Assembly (NCBI RefSeq): GCF_042453785.1
Contig: NC_091675.1
Span: 6,522,501 to 6,586,500, forward strand
Source of the DNA: Malus domestica
Lineage: Eukaryota > Streptophyta > Magnoliopsida > Rosales > Rosaceae
Reading direction: 5' to 3'
Length of the DNA: 64,000 bases
Positions 37,529 through 47,344 of this stretch are shown piece by piece (positions within the stretch are counted from its first letter, which is position 1; each line of letters starts with the position of its first letter). The notes under the pieces were generated by a model, which was given only the letters and a program-made list of their open reading frames with translations, did no database searches and was not told where the DNA came from. The translations under genes were made by a program, and so were the position numbers.

Positions 37529-39939
37529 AAATGAGTATAAAAGAAATAAATACATATAATTAGATAACTAGATTCATTATTAAAAACACTCTATGATTTT
37601 GGACATGGATCTAAAAGCCCCAATCTTTTAATTGACTACATCTAAATTTTAATGGATTCTAAAATCTTTTAATTGACTACACCTAGATTTTAAAGGATTC
37701 TAAAATCCTTTAAAATCTTTTAATTGACTACACTAAGATTTTAAAGTCTTTTAAAATCATCTCAAATCCAAGTTGGATTACACCCCTTAGTTTGATACAC
37801 CCCCCAATCTCTCGGTTTCGTCACATGTACTTGGTTCTCTTTTGTCTTCTTTTCAATGTTCCAGAGAGCTCCAGGGTCAGAGGAGCTGGTCATTCTCGGA
37901 GTTGACGCAGTAAAACCATTATGGAAATTGGAATAATTTCAGGTATTGTTTTATTGACACTCTTTAATAGAGATTGACCTATCACTGTATGTACGACACT
38001 TATCTGTATTAAAGAGAGTTTTTAAGTGTTACAGATAGCATTGCCCATTTCATAAATATCATTTAAAAACAATCCAGGACTTCAGTAATAACAAAGAAGA
38101 CATTCGGAAATTCTGACGTGTCACGTATTTTCCCCTTACTCAGCTGATGGAAAGAAACTAATTCACAAAGCAGATTTCAAACTCAACAGGTGCAGCCTTT
38201 GCCATGAATTAGGGGTCACAGAAAGGTACTAAAGCTAGTGATCATATTTTGTTAATCTCTAAGACAACTTTTGCAACTTAATTAACTGAAAATCGTGCAT
38301 AATTTGCTTGCAGGTATAATGTAATCATGGATTTTCCTCTAACTTTAGACATAAACAGACTCGTTAACGGAGGCCCGTAAGTGATGCATCCTTCATAGTT
38401 CCACTCTACACATTCTGATTATATCCCCATAAAAACATGTGTGCAATGTTATATATATTGCTTGATCTGCTGGTTTTGATATGCAGATTAGTAGAGTACA
38501 ATCATGAAGGATGTGCAAGAATAGGTGTGATGCCACGCTACGGAGATGCAGATTCAGTCCGCTGGTTTAAAGTTGAACCCAATTGCACATTTCACATCAT
38601 CAATAGTTTTGAAGATGGTGATGAGGTAACTTAAACAAATTGGCAATTTCATTTGAAATTTCACCATGTTATTGGAGGAATTATCTCCAATTATTGTTGT
38701 TTGTATACAGCAAACTGGGACACATTTTTTGAGACGCTTTTTAATAGAGGTGTTCATTCCTTTGTATGTGAGACCACTCATATTAGTGTGTCAGCAAATG
38801 AGTAAGTTTTGTTTCCCATGCTTTAGACTTCCAATTAACTTGCAAACCAAACCGCATTTGGAATCTAATTTTGTTTGTGGTGGGAAGAGCAGGTTGTTGT
38901 GTGGGCTTGTAAAGCTCTGGACTCAGTTATACCAGGACCTGACATGGCATTGAATCAATTTGGGTGGTTGCCAAGAAAATTGAAGCCTACAAGTACAAGT
39001 AAAGAAAATGATATCTCACCAGATAAGGGAAACTTACTTTCTCATGCTTATGAATGGAGATTAAACATGCAAAGTGGGGAAGTCAATGAGAAATATCTCA
39101 CTGGAAAAAGGTTATCCATGGATTTTCCCATGATCAACGGTGCTTTTTCCGGCTATAAAAATAGATATGGCTACGCCCAAGTGGTTGATTCCGTCGCAAG
39201 CTCTGCCTCAGGTAATTATGCTTTATCATTCCCAAAAATAACTTAACTACTCTCTAAATTGCACATCTCAGACCATTAATGGTTATGATATATGGCTATA
39301 TGTCTTTCAGGAATGCTCAAATACAGTGGTCTAGCACTTTGAAGAACCAGCTGGTGTTTCTTCGGTAATTAAATTGGCCTGAACATTTTTTCAAGTGAAT
39401 TTTTCTCCTGCAATTGTATGCATGGATATGTGACCACTATTATTTGTTCTTTTATTGCATGGATTACTAGATAAGCGAAGGCCAATTAGAAGAGGAAATA
39501 AAGGTGGAAAATCATATGTTTGAGGAGAACAGCTTTTGCAGTGGAGCTTCTTTTGTCCCAAACCGAAGGGGTCTTGAAGAAGATGATGGATGGGTTATCA
39601 CTTTTGTTCACAACGAAGATACCAACATATCTCAAGTATATTTCAAGTCTTGTTTTGAGAAATTTTATTATTTTTCTTTAAATTGATTCACATTTATATG
39701 TGTTGAAGTGCTATCTAGTTAGTATAACTTTGTATATTATTTTTTCAGGTTTATGTGATTGACACAAAGAAAATTTCTAGTGAGCCTGTTGCTAAAATTA
39801 CATTGCCACGTAGAGTTCCATACGGATTTCATGGAGCTTTCAAGCCAATCTCATCCTCCACGTAATGTCATCATCAAGTTCTGAGATTTCACGCTTTTTT
39901 TGTCGCAGTTTCGGGGTTTATAGAATGTTAATTGTGGAC

Positions 39940-40219
39940 GAGTAATGCTATTTATATTATGTTTTTAAACCACATATTTATACCACCTTAGTTGGCATCT
40001 GATGTGGACAACCACATCATTTGGAAAATTTGCAAAATCCAAAGAAATAAAGGAGAAAGACTCATCGTATACCACAATCATCATTTAATTAACTAGTTTT
40101 TCTTAATTATTAGTTTATTAAATAATGAACTAAATTTAAAAATCTGATTAATTCAAATGATGTGGCTGTCTACATCAAATGCCAACTAAAATGGTATGCA
40201 AATGTGGTACAAAAACATG
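39940..40219. mobile_element. MITE, family A, downstream of the CCD pseudogene
   Basis: The left end is GAGTAATGCTATTTATATTA. The body includes CATCTGATGTGGACAACCAC and, mirrored, a GATGTGGCTGTCTACATCA form. The right end is degraded (AACATGGTAGTAAT). Better copies lie at 40609-40892, 45681-45964 and 60034-60481. Confidence 0.7.
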
Positions 40220-40449
40220 GTAGTAATCGATGGACTGCCATTATGTGTATTCGTTTGCTGCAGGACAATGTAATGGCTTGTAAATTTGTAATTAACTGAG
40301 AAAACGGTAGAGTGTAATTAAAGGGTCTAGATTAAGGAGTCCGAACTTTGGCATTAGATCTACAACGATTACATAACACTATTGCATTCGCCAAACTTAG
40401 TGGGAGAAGTACAAAATTAAATTGATGTTCCTACATATCTAAGATATAT

Positions 40450-41300
40450 TCTGAAATCACAACAACAATAAAAACATCTACTTGTCTAATTATTTGTAAA
40501 CTTTGTCATCTAAGATTGCCAACCCTCCACAATTAGTTTTTTCCCCAGAAAGAAACAAAGGAAATCCTTATAGGAAGGTCATGCAATTAGAAGCCAAGCT
40601 AAACTTAAGAGTAATGTTATTCATATCACGTTTTTATATCACATTTTCATATCATCTTAGGTGACATCTGATGTGGACAGCCATATCATTTGAAAAATTT
40701 GCAAAACCCAAGAAATGAAAGAGAAAGATTCCTTATATATCACAATCATCATTTAATTAACTAGTTTTTCTTAATTATTAGTTTATTAAATACTGAACTA
40801 AATTTAAAAATCTGATTAATTCAAATGATGTGGTTGTCTACATCAAATGACACCTAAGATGATATGAAAATATGGTATGAATAACATTACTCTAAACTTA
40901 ATCCAAATCCTCCATGCATATCACCGGGCCACATGCAGACAGTATTGGGAAGGAACTATATAGCATTTTTGCTACTCGGTATTGTTTTAGTATTTTTATA
41001 TACAATTAAAAGGAGATCACCCTTCCCCTTTACCCCTCCCAACACAGGTTGGTGGTCGATGTAGTGTATGAGAATAAATGGCTGGTGTGACTTCTCATTT
41101 TTCAAAGAACATAATTAAAGTTCTCTTAATTAGGTTGCATTGTAACTAAAAGATGTTTTTTTTAGTTTGAATTCTCTCTTCTATCAATGAGTATGTATCT
41201 TACTAACCCACCCTCTCTGCCTTTCTTTCCTTTCCTTCCTCCTGGCAGGACCCCCACTCTACCGCCATATTTCCTTCCGAACCCAGCCATGAAAATCTTA
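40450..41300 (+). repeat. Duplicated block V1
   Basis: It matches 47345-47720 through AATTATTTGTAAACTTTGTC, CATGCAATTAGAAGCCAA, CACCGGGCCACAT, CCCCTCCCAACACAGGTT and CATGAAAATC. V1 contains a MITE (40609-40892) that is absent from V2. It ends in a run of A. The origin of the block is unknown; the minus strand of V2 has an 92-codon frame with no recognisable domain. Confidence 0.7.
40609..40892. mobile_element. Mutator-type MITE, family A, 284 bp, with a matching empty site
   Basis: The inverted ends are GAGTAATGTTATTCATA and TATGAATAACATTACTC. A perfect 9-bp duplication TAAACTTAA flanks it (40600-40608, 40893-40901). The duplicated block at 47345-47720 has a single TAAACGTAA followed by TCCAAATCC at this point, that is, an unoccupied site. 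The element is non-coding. Confidence 0.9.
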
Positions 41301-41451
41301 GCTTTTAAAAAAAAAAAAAAAAAATTTCTTCTTTCAACATACCTTTAAGATAATGGTTTATCCATTTTAATCCAATCCTTTACCAAACGAGGCATATCCT
41401 ATGTGTTGAATCCAATACTGTACATAGCAGATTTCACTTTGGCTCCAAGAG

Positions 41452-41665
41452 ATCCACATATATCCACTGGAGGCCTCTTAAAGAATCGAGTGTACTCGAA
41501 TTCTCTCAAGTGGTTTAATTTTTAGAAGTCTAAAAAAATAAGATAAATTTGTTTAGAAGTGCTTTTAAGATAATAAGAAGCACTTCAGGTGCTATTTGGA
41601 GAAGTTTTTTTTATTAAAAATATGGATGTGAAGCTGAAAGTTTTAACTTGTCTACTTTTCAAACA
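41452..41665 (+). repeat. Duplicated block U2, left part
   Basis: It matches the first part of 22259-22975. The homology breaks near 41665 and resumes at 44643, so roughly 3 kb of later insertions (including the TOM7 segment) separate the two halves. Confidence 0.75.
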
Positions 41666-41784
41666 AAAATGATATTCCTACCATTTTTTTGTAATACGAT
41701 AATGTTAGGGAGATCAAAATTTAAACCAAATGATGTGTAACCAATAAAAAATAAATACGTTAATCATCACTTAAGTACACTGTT

Positions 41785-42275
41785 CCAAAAATCCTCGCCT
41801 AGCACTACCCCAATTAATGCCTAGGCGTTTGAAAATTAAGAAAGGACGCCTAGACCTGCTGAGGCGCCCGCTTAAACCGCTTAGGCACCCGTCTAGCCTA
41901 CCCAGACCTGCCTAGACACCTGCCAAGATTGCAACTCGCTTAGATAGAAAATAAATAACTTTCCTTTTGCATTTTATTATTTCCAATATATTGTAAGAGA
42001 CTTATTGAACACTTAAATAAACAAACATTATATGTTTGCTCCCTATATTTTCATTATGTTCCAATATTTCATAATATATATGTCATTCTATTTTCTAGTT
42101 TATGATGAAATTATATATATTTTAAGTATAAACATACACTTATTTACACAAAATACAATAGATTTACTTAAATTCGTCTAGTCCGCTCATGCGCCCGCCT
42201 AGGCTCCGTCTAGCTACCTAGGCACTAGGCCTCAATCTACTGTCCGACTAGCGCATAACATCTTTTAGAATCTTG
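41785..42275 (-). repeat. Non-autonomous repeat, family C, inverted copy
   Basis: This is the reverse-oriented relative of 3346-3757: TGTTCCAAAAATCCTCGCC corresponds to the end of the first copy, GCCTAGGC-type arms follow, and the AT-rich centre around AAATAACTTTCCTTTTGCAT is shared. It seems to interrupt an older MITE fragment at 41700-41780. Confidence 0.6.
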
Positions 42276-42472
42276 CTTAATTAATAATCAAATAATCAAC
42301 CATAGAGCGGAGGGACCTAAGGACCACAATAATCCTAGGCCTACCCTGCCTTTGTAAAAAAAAAAAAAAAATATTAGTACATGTTTGGCCGTCTTCCCTG
42401 TCCAACTTCTGTAATTCAGACATGTATCCTACTTGTAGCACAATGATTTATACCATTTCCAATGGGACCAGG

Positions 42473-42665
42473 ATGCTCTCCTAAGTTAAGGGTGAGGATC
42501 CTCCTGAGCAAGCCAATCGGGCCATTAAAATTGTATTCAACAACTACAAACAAGGTACCCCTCTAAAAGTTATAATAATTGTAACCGTTGGATAAAATTT
42601 CAACGGTCCGATAGGCTTACTCATGAGGATATCCTCACCCTTAGCTCAGGAGAGGATCCCGATCC
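42473..42665. mobile_element. Fold-back MITE with GGATCCTC/GAGGATCC arms
   Basis: AAGGGTGAGGATCCTCCTGA on the left is mirrored by TCATGAGGATATCCTCACCC and GGAGAGGATCC on the right. CCGTTGGATAAAATTTCAAC lies between. A related palindrome with AAAGGGATCCTC ends lies at 44441-44639. It has no coding capacity. Confidence 0.55.
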
Positions 42666-42788
42666 ATTTCCAATGCACTTCCTAATCAGATTGGCCCCCT
42701 TTTTAATATTGTTATTAGTTGATATAGACATTTACTCAATTGGCCCCCTTTTCAATATTAAAATATTTAATTGATATAGACTTTTAGA

Positions 42789-43788
42789 GCAACTCCACCG
42801 TTGCTAAGGCCCCCCCAGGGCTATTCACTATTTAATCCACCTAGTGAACAGTAATTGCCCCTTAATAAACAGTAACTGTCTTTTGTATCTCCACCCCTAC
42901 ACTGAATAGCCCTGGCAATAGATAATAAAATAATAGTAATTTTTTTTATTTATAAAATAATACAAAATAATTATTTTAAGAAAAGTACAAATTAAAGATT
43001 AAAGATTAAGGATGCAAATTCCATTGCAAAGTTAATGCAACTTCTCACATTTTAACTAGTCAAATTTTGACTGAAGTTTTCATCTTTAAAACAGTTTGCT
43101 CAAGCAATTAACTAATCAAATCAAAACTTGCACAAACCCCATAAGCAAATTTCAATGGCGTTGAGAATATCTCTGAAGAGCAAGGGCAAGACTCCGGCGA
43201 AACCTTCCAAGGGCTCGGATGAGCACTCGGTGGCTCAATCCTTCAAGGAGTGGAGCACGTGGGCCCTAAAGAAGGCTAAGGTCGTCACCCACTACGGCTT
43301 CATTCCCCTAGTCATCATCATCGGCATGAACTTGGAACCCAAGTCGCAACTCTCCCAACTTATCAGCCCCGTCTGATTTGATCCGGGTCGGATCATCCAA
43401 TTTCGGTGCTGTATTTTTGGTATTGTCTCTAATGGGTTTTGTTTTATAAAATTTGGGGTTCCTGCTTCGTAAAATTTGGGATTTCTGCTTCGTTGCCGCA
43501 CCCATCCACCGTGAGACGACGATGTCGTTCAAGAACCATAAAGGTTGAGAGAGAGAGAGAGAGAGAAAAGGAAGTTCGGCCCATCCACCACGTGGCTGAC
43601 GTCGCCCAGACGTCAGCCTTGCGTCACATGCCCTTCGGGCTGTCGAGCTGGCAACTCCTGCCTGGCCTCTCCCTAAGGCCAACTCGGGCTTCATCGATAG
43701 CACACGCCAAACCAAGTTGCTCGGGCTTTTTGGCCCTGTTTGAGAGCCAGTCCATCGGGCTATTGCCCACGATAGAACTGCTCTTACA
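42789..43788. other. Possible transposon-like segment enclosing the TOM7 gene
   Basis: TTTAGAGCAACTCCACCG at the left and CGATAGAACTGCTCTTA at the right look like diverged inverted ends. GGCCCC/GGGCTATTCACTATT at left and GGGCTATTGCCC at right are also mirrored. No clear target duplication was found. If real, the TOM7 gene would sit inside a gene-capturing element; if not, the ends are two unrelated MITE pieces. Confidence 0.35.
43155..43376 (+). CDS. TOM7: TOM7-type mitochondrial import receptor subunit, 73 aa
   Basis: A single uninterrupted frame encodes a Lys/Ser-rich N-terminus, then [19 protein letters not shown] and one hydrophobic segment IPLVIIIG (about residues 44-56), ending in LSQLISPV. 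Length and layout fit plant TOM7, a tail-anchored small subunit of the outer-membrane translocase that modulates assembly of the TOM complex around TOM40. I chose the ATG at 43155 because it gives the usual [12 protein letters not shown] start; an ATG nine codons upstream is in frame. It has no intron, and it sits among duplicated flank DNA and MITEs rather than ordinary genes. It may be a retro- or transposon-carried copy, though the frame is intact. Confidence 0.85.
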   Translation: MALRISLKSKGKTPAKPSKGSDEHSVAQSFKEWSTWALKKAKVVTHYGFIPLVIIIGMNLEPKSQLSQLISPV

Positions 43789-44440
43789 CAATCTGATCAT
43801 CTCCATTCTGCTTCCCAATAATAAAATAAATATTTTATTTGAAACAAAAGGATTTCACTGCATCCCCATCATATAACTCTCGGTTTCTTTTTCTCTCACA
43901 CTGTCTCACTGAAGCAGCAATTACAGTGGAGCATGAACTTCAAAACTCCATAGGTTCTCATCTTTAATTCTTTGTAATTTGTCAACGTTATATAGATTGT
44001 AATCTCTATATGTAAATTAATTCAACATATTATATTTGTTTTGTAGATTAGAAGATTAAGTCCATTTTTCCAACAAAGAAAAAGAAATTGAAGTTTAGTT
44101 AGTTAACCTACAACCCAAAGTATGCATTTTACTCTCAATCCCTCTTGCAATAGTATAGAGGATGAGGCTATCATACAATGGTTTCAAATAGTTTTGCAAA
44201 TACTATCCGTTTAATTTTTTTTCTAACATTTGTACGAGGCCCCTCCTAAGTCAAAATACTGGCTATGCCACTAATCAACCACCACATCATTTAGTTTAAA
44301 AATAGGTCTTCATGACATTACTCTTTATACTATTATTTATACCATCTCTCTAATAGAGATGAAACTCACATGTGCTGATGGACCCTATCTTTATTAGAGA
44401 GATGGTAGAAAGTGTGTCACTGCCTACTCCTTTTCAAAAT

Positions 44441-44639
44441 GGGAAAGGGATCCTCTTCGGATCCCTTTTTCTAATCCATCAAGTCCGGGGATTCGGGCCG
44501 TTGAAATTTGATCTAACGGCTAAAGTTATTATAACTTTTAAAGTAGATCCATGCTTGTAGCCGTTGAATTAAATTTCAATAGCCCGGATCCCCAAACTTG
44601 ATAGATTAGGAGGAAGGAATCCGGAGAGGATCCCTTTTC
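44441..44639. mobile_element. Palindromic MITE with AAAGGGATCCTC ends
   Basis: AAAGGGATCCTCTTCGGATCC and GGAATCCGGAGAGGATCCCTTT are mirrored. Inner arms CGTTGAATTAAATTTCAA and TTGAAATTTGATCTAACG also pair, so the unit can fold into a long hairpin. It lies just left of the resumed U2 homology. Confidence 0.65.
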
Positions 44640-44642
44640 TTC

Positions 44643-45297
44643 AAAATGTCCCTGTTTTGACTTGCTGAAGATTACAAAAGAGCTTCATCTTCTTTGTAAT
44701 TTTATATGAAATAAACCCACCGTTGTTAGCCAGTTGGCTTATTTCTAGATCATATTCCAAAGCGTTCAACCACTAATCCAGAAGCATTAGACAAGGGAAG
44801 ATGCTTTTAAGCTCAAACGAATCTTCATTTTTTACGTGAACAATTAATTAATCCAATGCTAAGATAGATACTAACGTCCAATAAGCAATTGCTAGATATT
44901 TTCTTTCTTTATACATGCATTATTATTGTGATAACTTTAACGAAAAACTCCCGATACTGTTTACTTTAACGAAAAATCATATTTTTACACTAAAAAGTCA
45001 ATCTTTGTATTATTCACTTTACCTTTTATTTTGTTCTTATCGTTAAAATTTAAAATTTTCAAACTCTTTTTATTAGTTTCCCTTATTATAAATGCTTGAA
45101 AACTGATTAAGATTGGTCAGCTGCCTATTAAGACTGGTTGTTTTTAGCTTCTGCCTTCGTCTTGTTAACAACTTTTATTATATTGGCTGACATAATTGGT
45201 CTAAAAACAATGTGTCGTATTTGATGATACTGGTTACTTTCTTTAGACAAATGAATAAATTAATGAATACATTCTCTCTCAATTTTCTTTAAAAAAA
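44643..45297 (+). repeat. Duplicated block U2, right part
   Basis: It continues the match to 22259-22975 after the interruption: TTGACTTGCTGAAGATTACA, GCCAGTTGGCTTATTTCT, GATGCTTTTAAGCTCAAA and AACAATTAATTAATCCAATG. An inverted family B MITE (44929-45083) is present here but absent from U1. Confidence 0.75.
44929..45083 (-). mobile_element. hAT-like MITE, family B, inverted copy
   Basis: This is the reverse complement of the 155-bp family B unit, ending TTATTAGTTTCCCT. The flanks TATTATTG and TATTATAA agree at 6 of 8 bases, as for an aged 8-bp duplication. It is absent from block U1, so it arrived after the duplication. Confidence 0.7.
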
Positions 45298-45635
45298 AAT
45301 ATGTTAGACATTCTACATTTTTAAATTACGTTAGTGATCATTTGATGTACCACATGATGTATACATATTAGGTCAACTAATAAATCTATTTAATTGAATA
45401 TTAGTTGTATGCATCCATAACACATGAGATAGTAATCATTATAGTTTAAAAATAAGGAAAACTAATGAAAATGGCTTGAAAATTTTGAGTTTTAATGATA
45501 AGGACAAAATAAAGGGTAAAGTGAATAGTACCAGGATTGACTTTTTAGTGTAAAAATGTGATTTTTCGTTAAAGTGAACAATACCATGTACTTTTCGTTA
45601 AAGTTCCCTTAAAAATAGTCTCCCTAATATTACTT
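45298..45635. mobile_element. MITE, family E, interrupted by a family B MITE
   Basis: The left end is AATATGTTAGACATTCTAC; the right end AATAGTCTCCCTAATATT follows the family B insert. It occupies the same place relative to the duplicated block as the copy at 22976-23171. Confidence 0.5.
45455..45609 (+). mobile_element. hAT-like MITE, family B, 155 bp, perfect 8-bp duplication
   Basis: It starts AGGAAAACTAATGAAAATGG and ends CGTTAAAGTTCCCT. The duplication TAAAAATA lies at 45447-45454 and 45610-45617. Length is exactly that of the copies at 349 and 60206. The 8-bp duplication fits hAT elements. Confidence 0.85.
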
Positions 45636-45680
45636 TTCTTTTAATCACCAAAAAGTAGATGAGACCAAAGGTATGTTTAC

Positions 45681-45964
45681 GAGTAATGTTATTCATACCA
45701 TGTTTTTATACTATATTTTTATATTACATTGGGTAACATCTGATGTTAACAGCTACATCATTTGAATGCAAAACCCAAGGAAAGGAAGGAGAAAGACTTC
45801 TCGTATACCACAATCATCATTTAATTAACTAGTTTTTGTTAATTATTAATTTATTAAATACTGAACTAAATTTAAAAATCTGAATAATTCAAATGATATG
45901 ACTATCAACATCAAATGTCAGTATAAAATTATAATACAAAAACATGATATAAATAATATTACTC
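45681..45964. mobile_element. Mutator-type MITE, family A
   Basis: GAGTAATGTTATTCATACC at the left and AATAATATTACTC at the right. The flanking bases GTTTAC are repeated on both sides. Removing the unit joins GGTATGTTTAC to TAAAGGGGAATGAAAC, which looks like the terminus of another element. Confidence 0.75.
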
Positions 45965-46780
45965 GTTTACTAAAGGGGAATGAAACACTGGGAAACGGAA
46001 TTGCACATTTACCAGTCGTTTTTTTTTAAAACGTCAGGAATTTAAAAAAAAAATAGTGGAACCCGCATAAATCAGGAATCCAACTCCTAAATTGGCCGGA
46101 GTCAAATTCTTGGGTGAAATGAGGTATTTGGATTCCTGCAAATGGTGTCCATCAGAATTTAAGTTAACAGTGTCAGGAACGAACCAAGGGATGGTGGTGT
46201 TTGCAGCCCTTGCGATGTGATGGCTGGCCATAGAGCTTGCCTTCAAGCCCTTGTTCGACAAGGCCCGCATGGCCGCACCGCCAAGGATAGCTCGACCCGG
46301 CTTGCGATCCCGACGAAGACCCAAGAACAAGGAAGATGGTGGTCTCGCAATCAGGAAAGATGGTAGACAGATAAAATTGCAACAAATTACTGGTGCCTGG
46401 GGAATGTTAGAGAGGGATGGGTCGGCAGCAGAGAAAGATGGGGAGAGAGAGAAGAAAGTGAACATTTTTTTGTCTACTTTATGCTAGTAAAAAAAAAGTT
46501 TTACTAGAAATAAAAAAAAAAATTTATTCTCTCTACCCAAAAAATAAAATAAAAATTTTATTAAAAATAATTAGCATATAAAATAGAGTTTGGTCACATT
46601 AGTTTTATTCTGATTCAAGTAGATTAGTAAACAATTTATATAGATCAATATCATTCTTACGTTGATTTCAGACATTAAACAACTTCAATAAGAATTTGAT
46701 TCTGATTCCATCTCATTTTAATTCTTCCTCATAAATTTAATTCTTTTCAATCTGATTACGGATTAGTAAACGAGTCATAA
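45965..46780. mobile_element. Probable non-autonomous element with mirrored TTTACTAA ends
   Basis: CTCGTTTACTAA (45962-45973) and TTAGTAAACGAG (46763-46774) are perfectly mirrored, although the first bases of the left copy come from the neighbouring MITE. GGAATGAAAC/GGAAACGG and TCTGATTCCATCTCATTTTA-type sequences lie inside. The GC-richer centre (46140-46470) has open frames on both strands but nothing I recognise. Confidence 0.4.
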
Positions 46781-46789
46781 GTGATATTT

Positions 46790-47344
46790 GTAGTTGTATT
46801 GTTAGCAACTATGGGATGTGTCATGTAGGGTTTGTTTGGAGTTTTAGAATGATTATGCTCAATCAACAATGCAACCATGGCATCTGAAACAATGCCTTGC
46901 GACAATACAATTATTATACAACGCAACCATGACATGCATAAACTATTATTCTAGTCATATTGGCTGCAAGATCATTAAAATATCAAATCGCTTAAATAGT
47001 AAGTTACTCGAAAATCAATTGATTCGATTGACAAGTACATTGATACTCACAATAATTACATAGACAATCAAATTGATGAGAACAAAAGAACAAAAAAAAA
47101 AAACCTATAGACAAGTGATACTGAAAAAAAAAATATTTGAACACATAACCTCATGTGGATACACAAATATACGCTAGAAATTTAATAGTCCTCCTTCGAG
47201 GCTACTTGTCTTTTATTTTATACATATCCTTCCTCTTACGGCAAGTTTTTTTAAAGAATATTACTAAGGTTGCTAGACCCAAGGCCAGAGCACTTTTAAT
47301 GCAGCTTCGGTCTTCATTTTTTTGACATGTAGGCATTGTTAAGA
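46790..47344. other. Intergenic DNA, no gene seen
   Basis: AT-rich sequence with poly-A runs near 47088-47135. No repeat border or coding frame could be supported. Confidence 0.4.

Larger units (their letters stand above)
34272..37621. mobile_element. Mutator-type non-autonomous element nested in H2
   Basis: A perfect 9-bp duplication AATCTTTTA flanks it (34263-34271, 37622-37630). The ends GGGGAAATTTGATATAAGTCC and GGACATGGATCTAAAAGCCCC form a loose inverted pair. Its own sequence is only about 660 bp of AT-rich DNA; a solo LTR fills the rest. The duplication length is the usual one for Mutator-like elements. Confidence 0.78.
33968..37786. mobile_element. Harbinger-like element H2, same family as H1, nested in H1's right end
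   Basis: It starts GGAGGTGTAGTCAAACT and ends GTTGGATTACACCCC, flanked by TTA (33965-33967 and 37787-37789). Removing it joins AAAATC-TTA to GTTTGATACACCCCCC, which rebuilds a proper right terminus of H1. It therefore landed 16 bp inside that terminus. Its own DNA is 33968-34271 and 37622-37786; the remainder is a later insertion. Confidence 0.82.
29067..37805. mobile_element. Harbinger-like element H1 in intron 5, host of the nest
   Basis: The left end is GGGGGTGTAGTCAAACT; the right end GTTTGATACACCCCCC sits at 37790-37805. The body is built of GATTTTAAAGGATTTTAAAA and AGTCAATTAAAAG units. Its own DNA is 29067-29455, 33898-33967 and 37787-37805; everything else was inserted later. The left flank ends in TTA, and a matching right duplication is not evident. 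It lies in the intron between CCD exons 5 and 6. Confidence 0.75.
25242..39865 (+). pseudogene. Carotenoid cleavage dioxygenase (CCD1-like) pseudogene, 13 exon remnants
   Basis: The exon remnants are 25242-25743 (split by a MITE), 25868-26011, 26117-26222, 26911-28310 (split by a MITE), 28682-28862, 37865-37942, 38144-38225, 38314-38376, 38487-38625, 38893-39211, 39311-39364, 39471-39635 and 39749-39865. They match the intact gene at 48552-53595 exon for exon. All four iron-ligand histidine contexts survive ([31 protein letters not shown]). Lesions are one extra base near 28747 in exon 5; one missing base near 37918-37925 in exon 6, giving a TAA at 37934; a frame change in exon 11 with TGA at 39340; a 1128-bp insertion inside exon 4; a 0.4-kb insertion in the transit-peptide exon; and about 9 kb in intron 5. 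It can hardly make an active enzyme. The splice sites are mostly intact, so decay looks recent relative to the duplication. Confidence 0.9.

Noticed and set aside
39940..40219. Perfect target duplication for the first family A MITE
   Set aside because: The right terminus is degraded; a TGGAC repeat near both sides is too short and off-register to be counted.
43308..43876. Frames overlapping and following TOM7 on both strands (135 and 145 codons)
   Set aside because: They are shadows of the TOM7 frame and of a GA-rich, GC-rich 3' stretch.
46034..46465. Minus-strand frame of 143 codons
   Set aside because: Opposite-strand and alternate-frame ORFs overlap it, no domain is recognisable and it lies within a probable transposon. 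Kept only as an observation about GC content.
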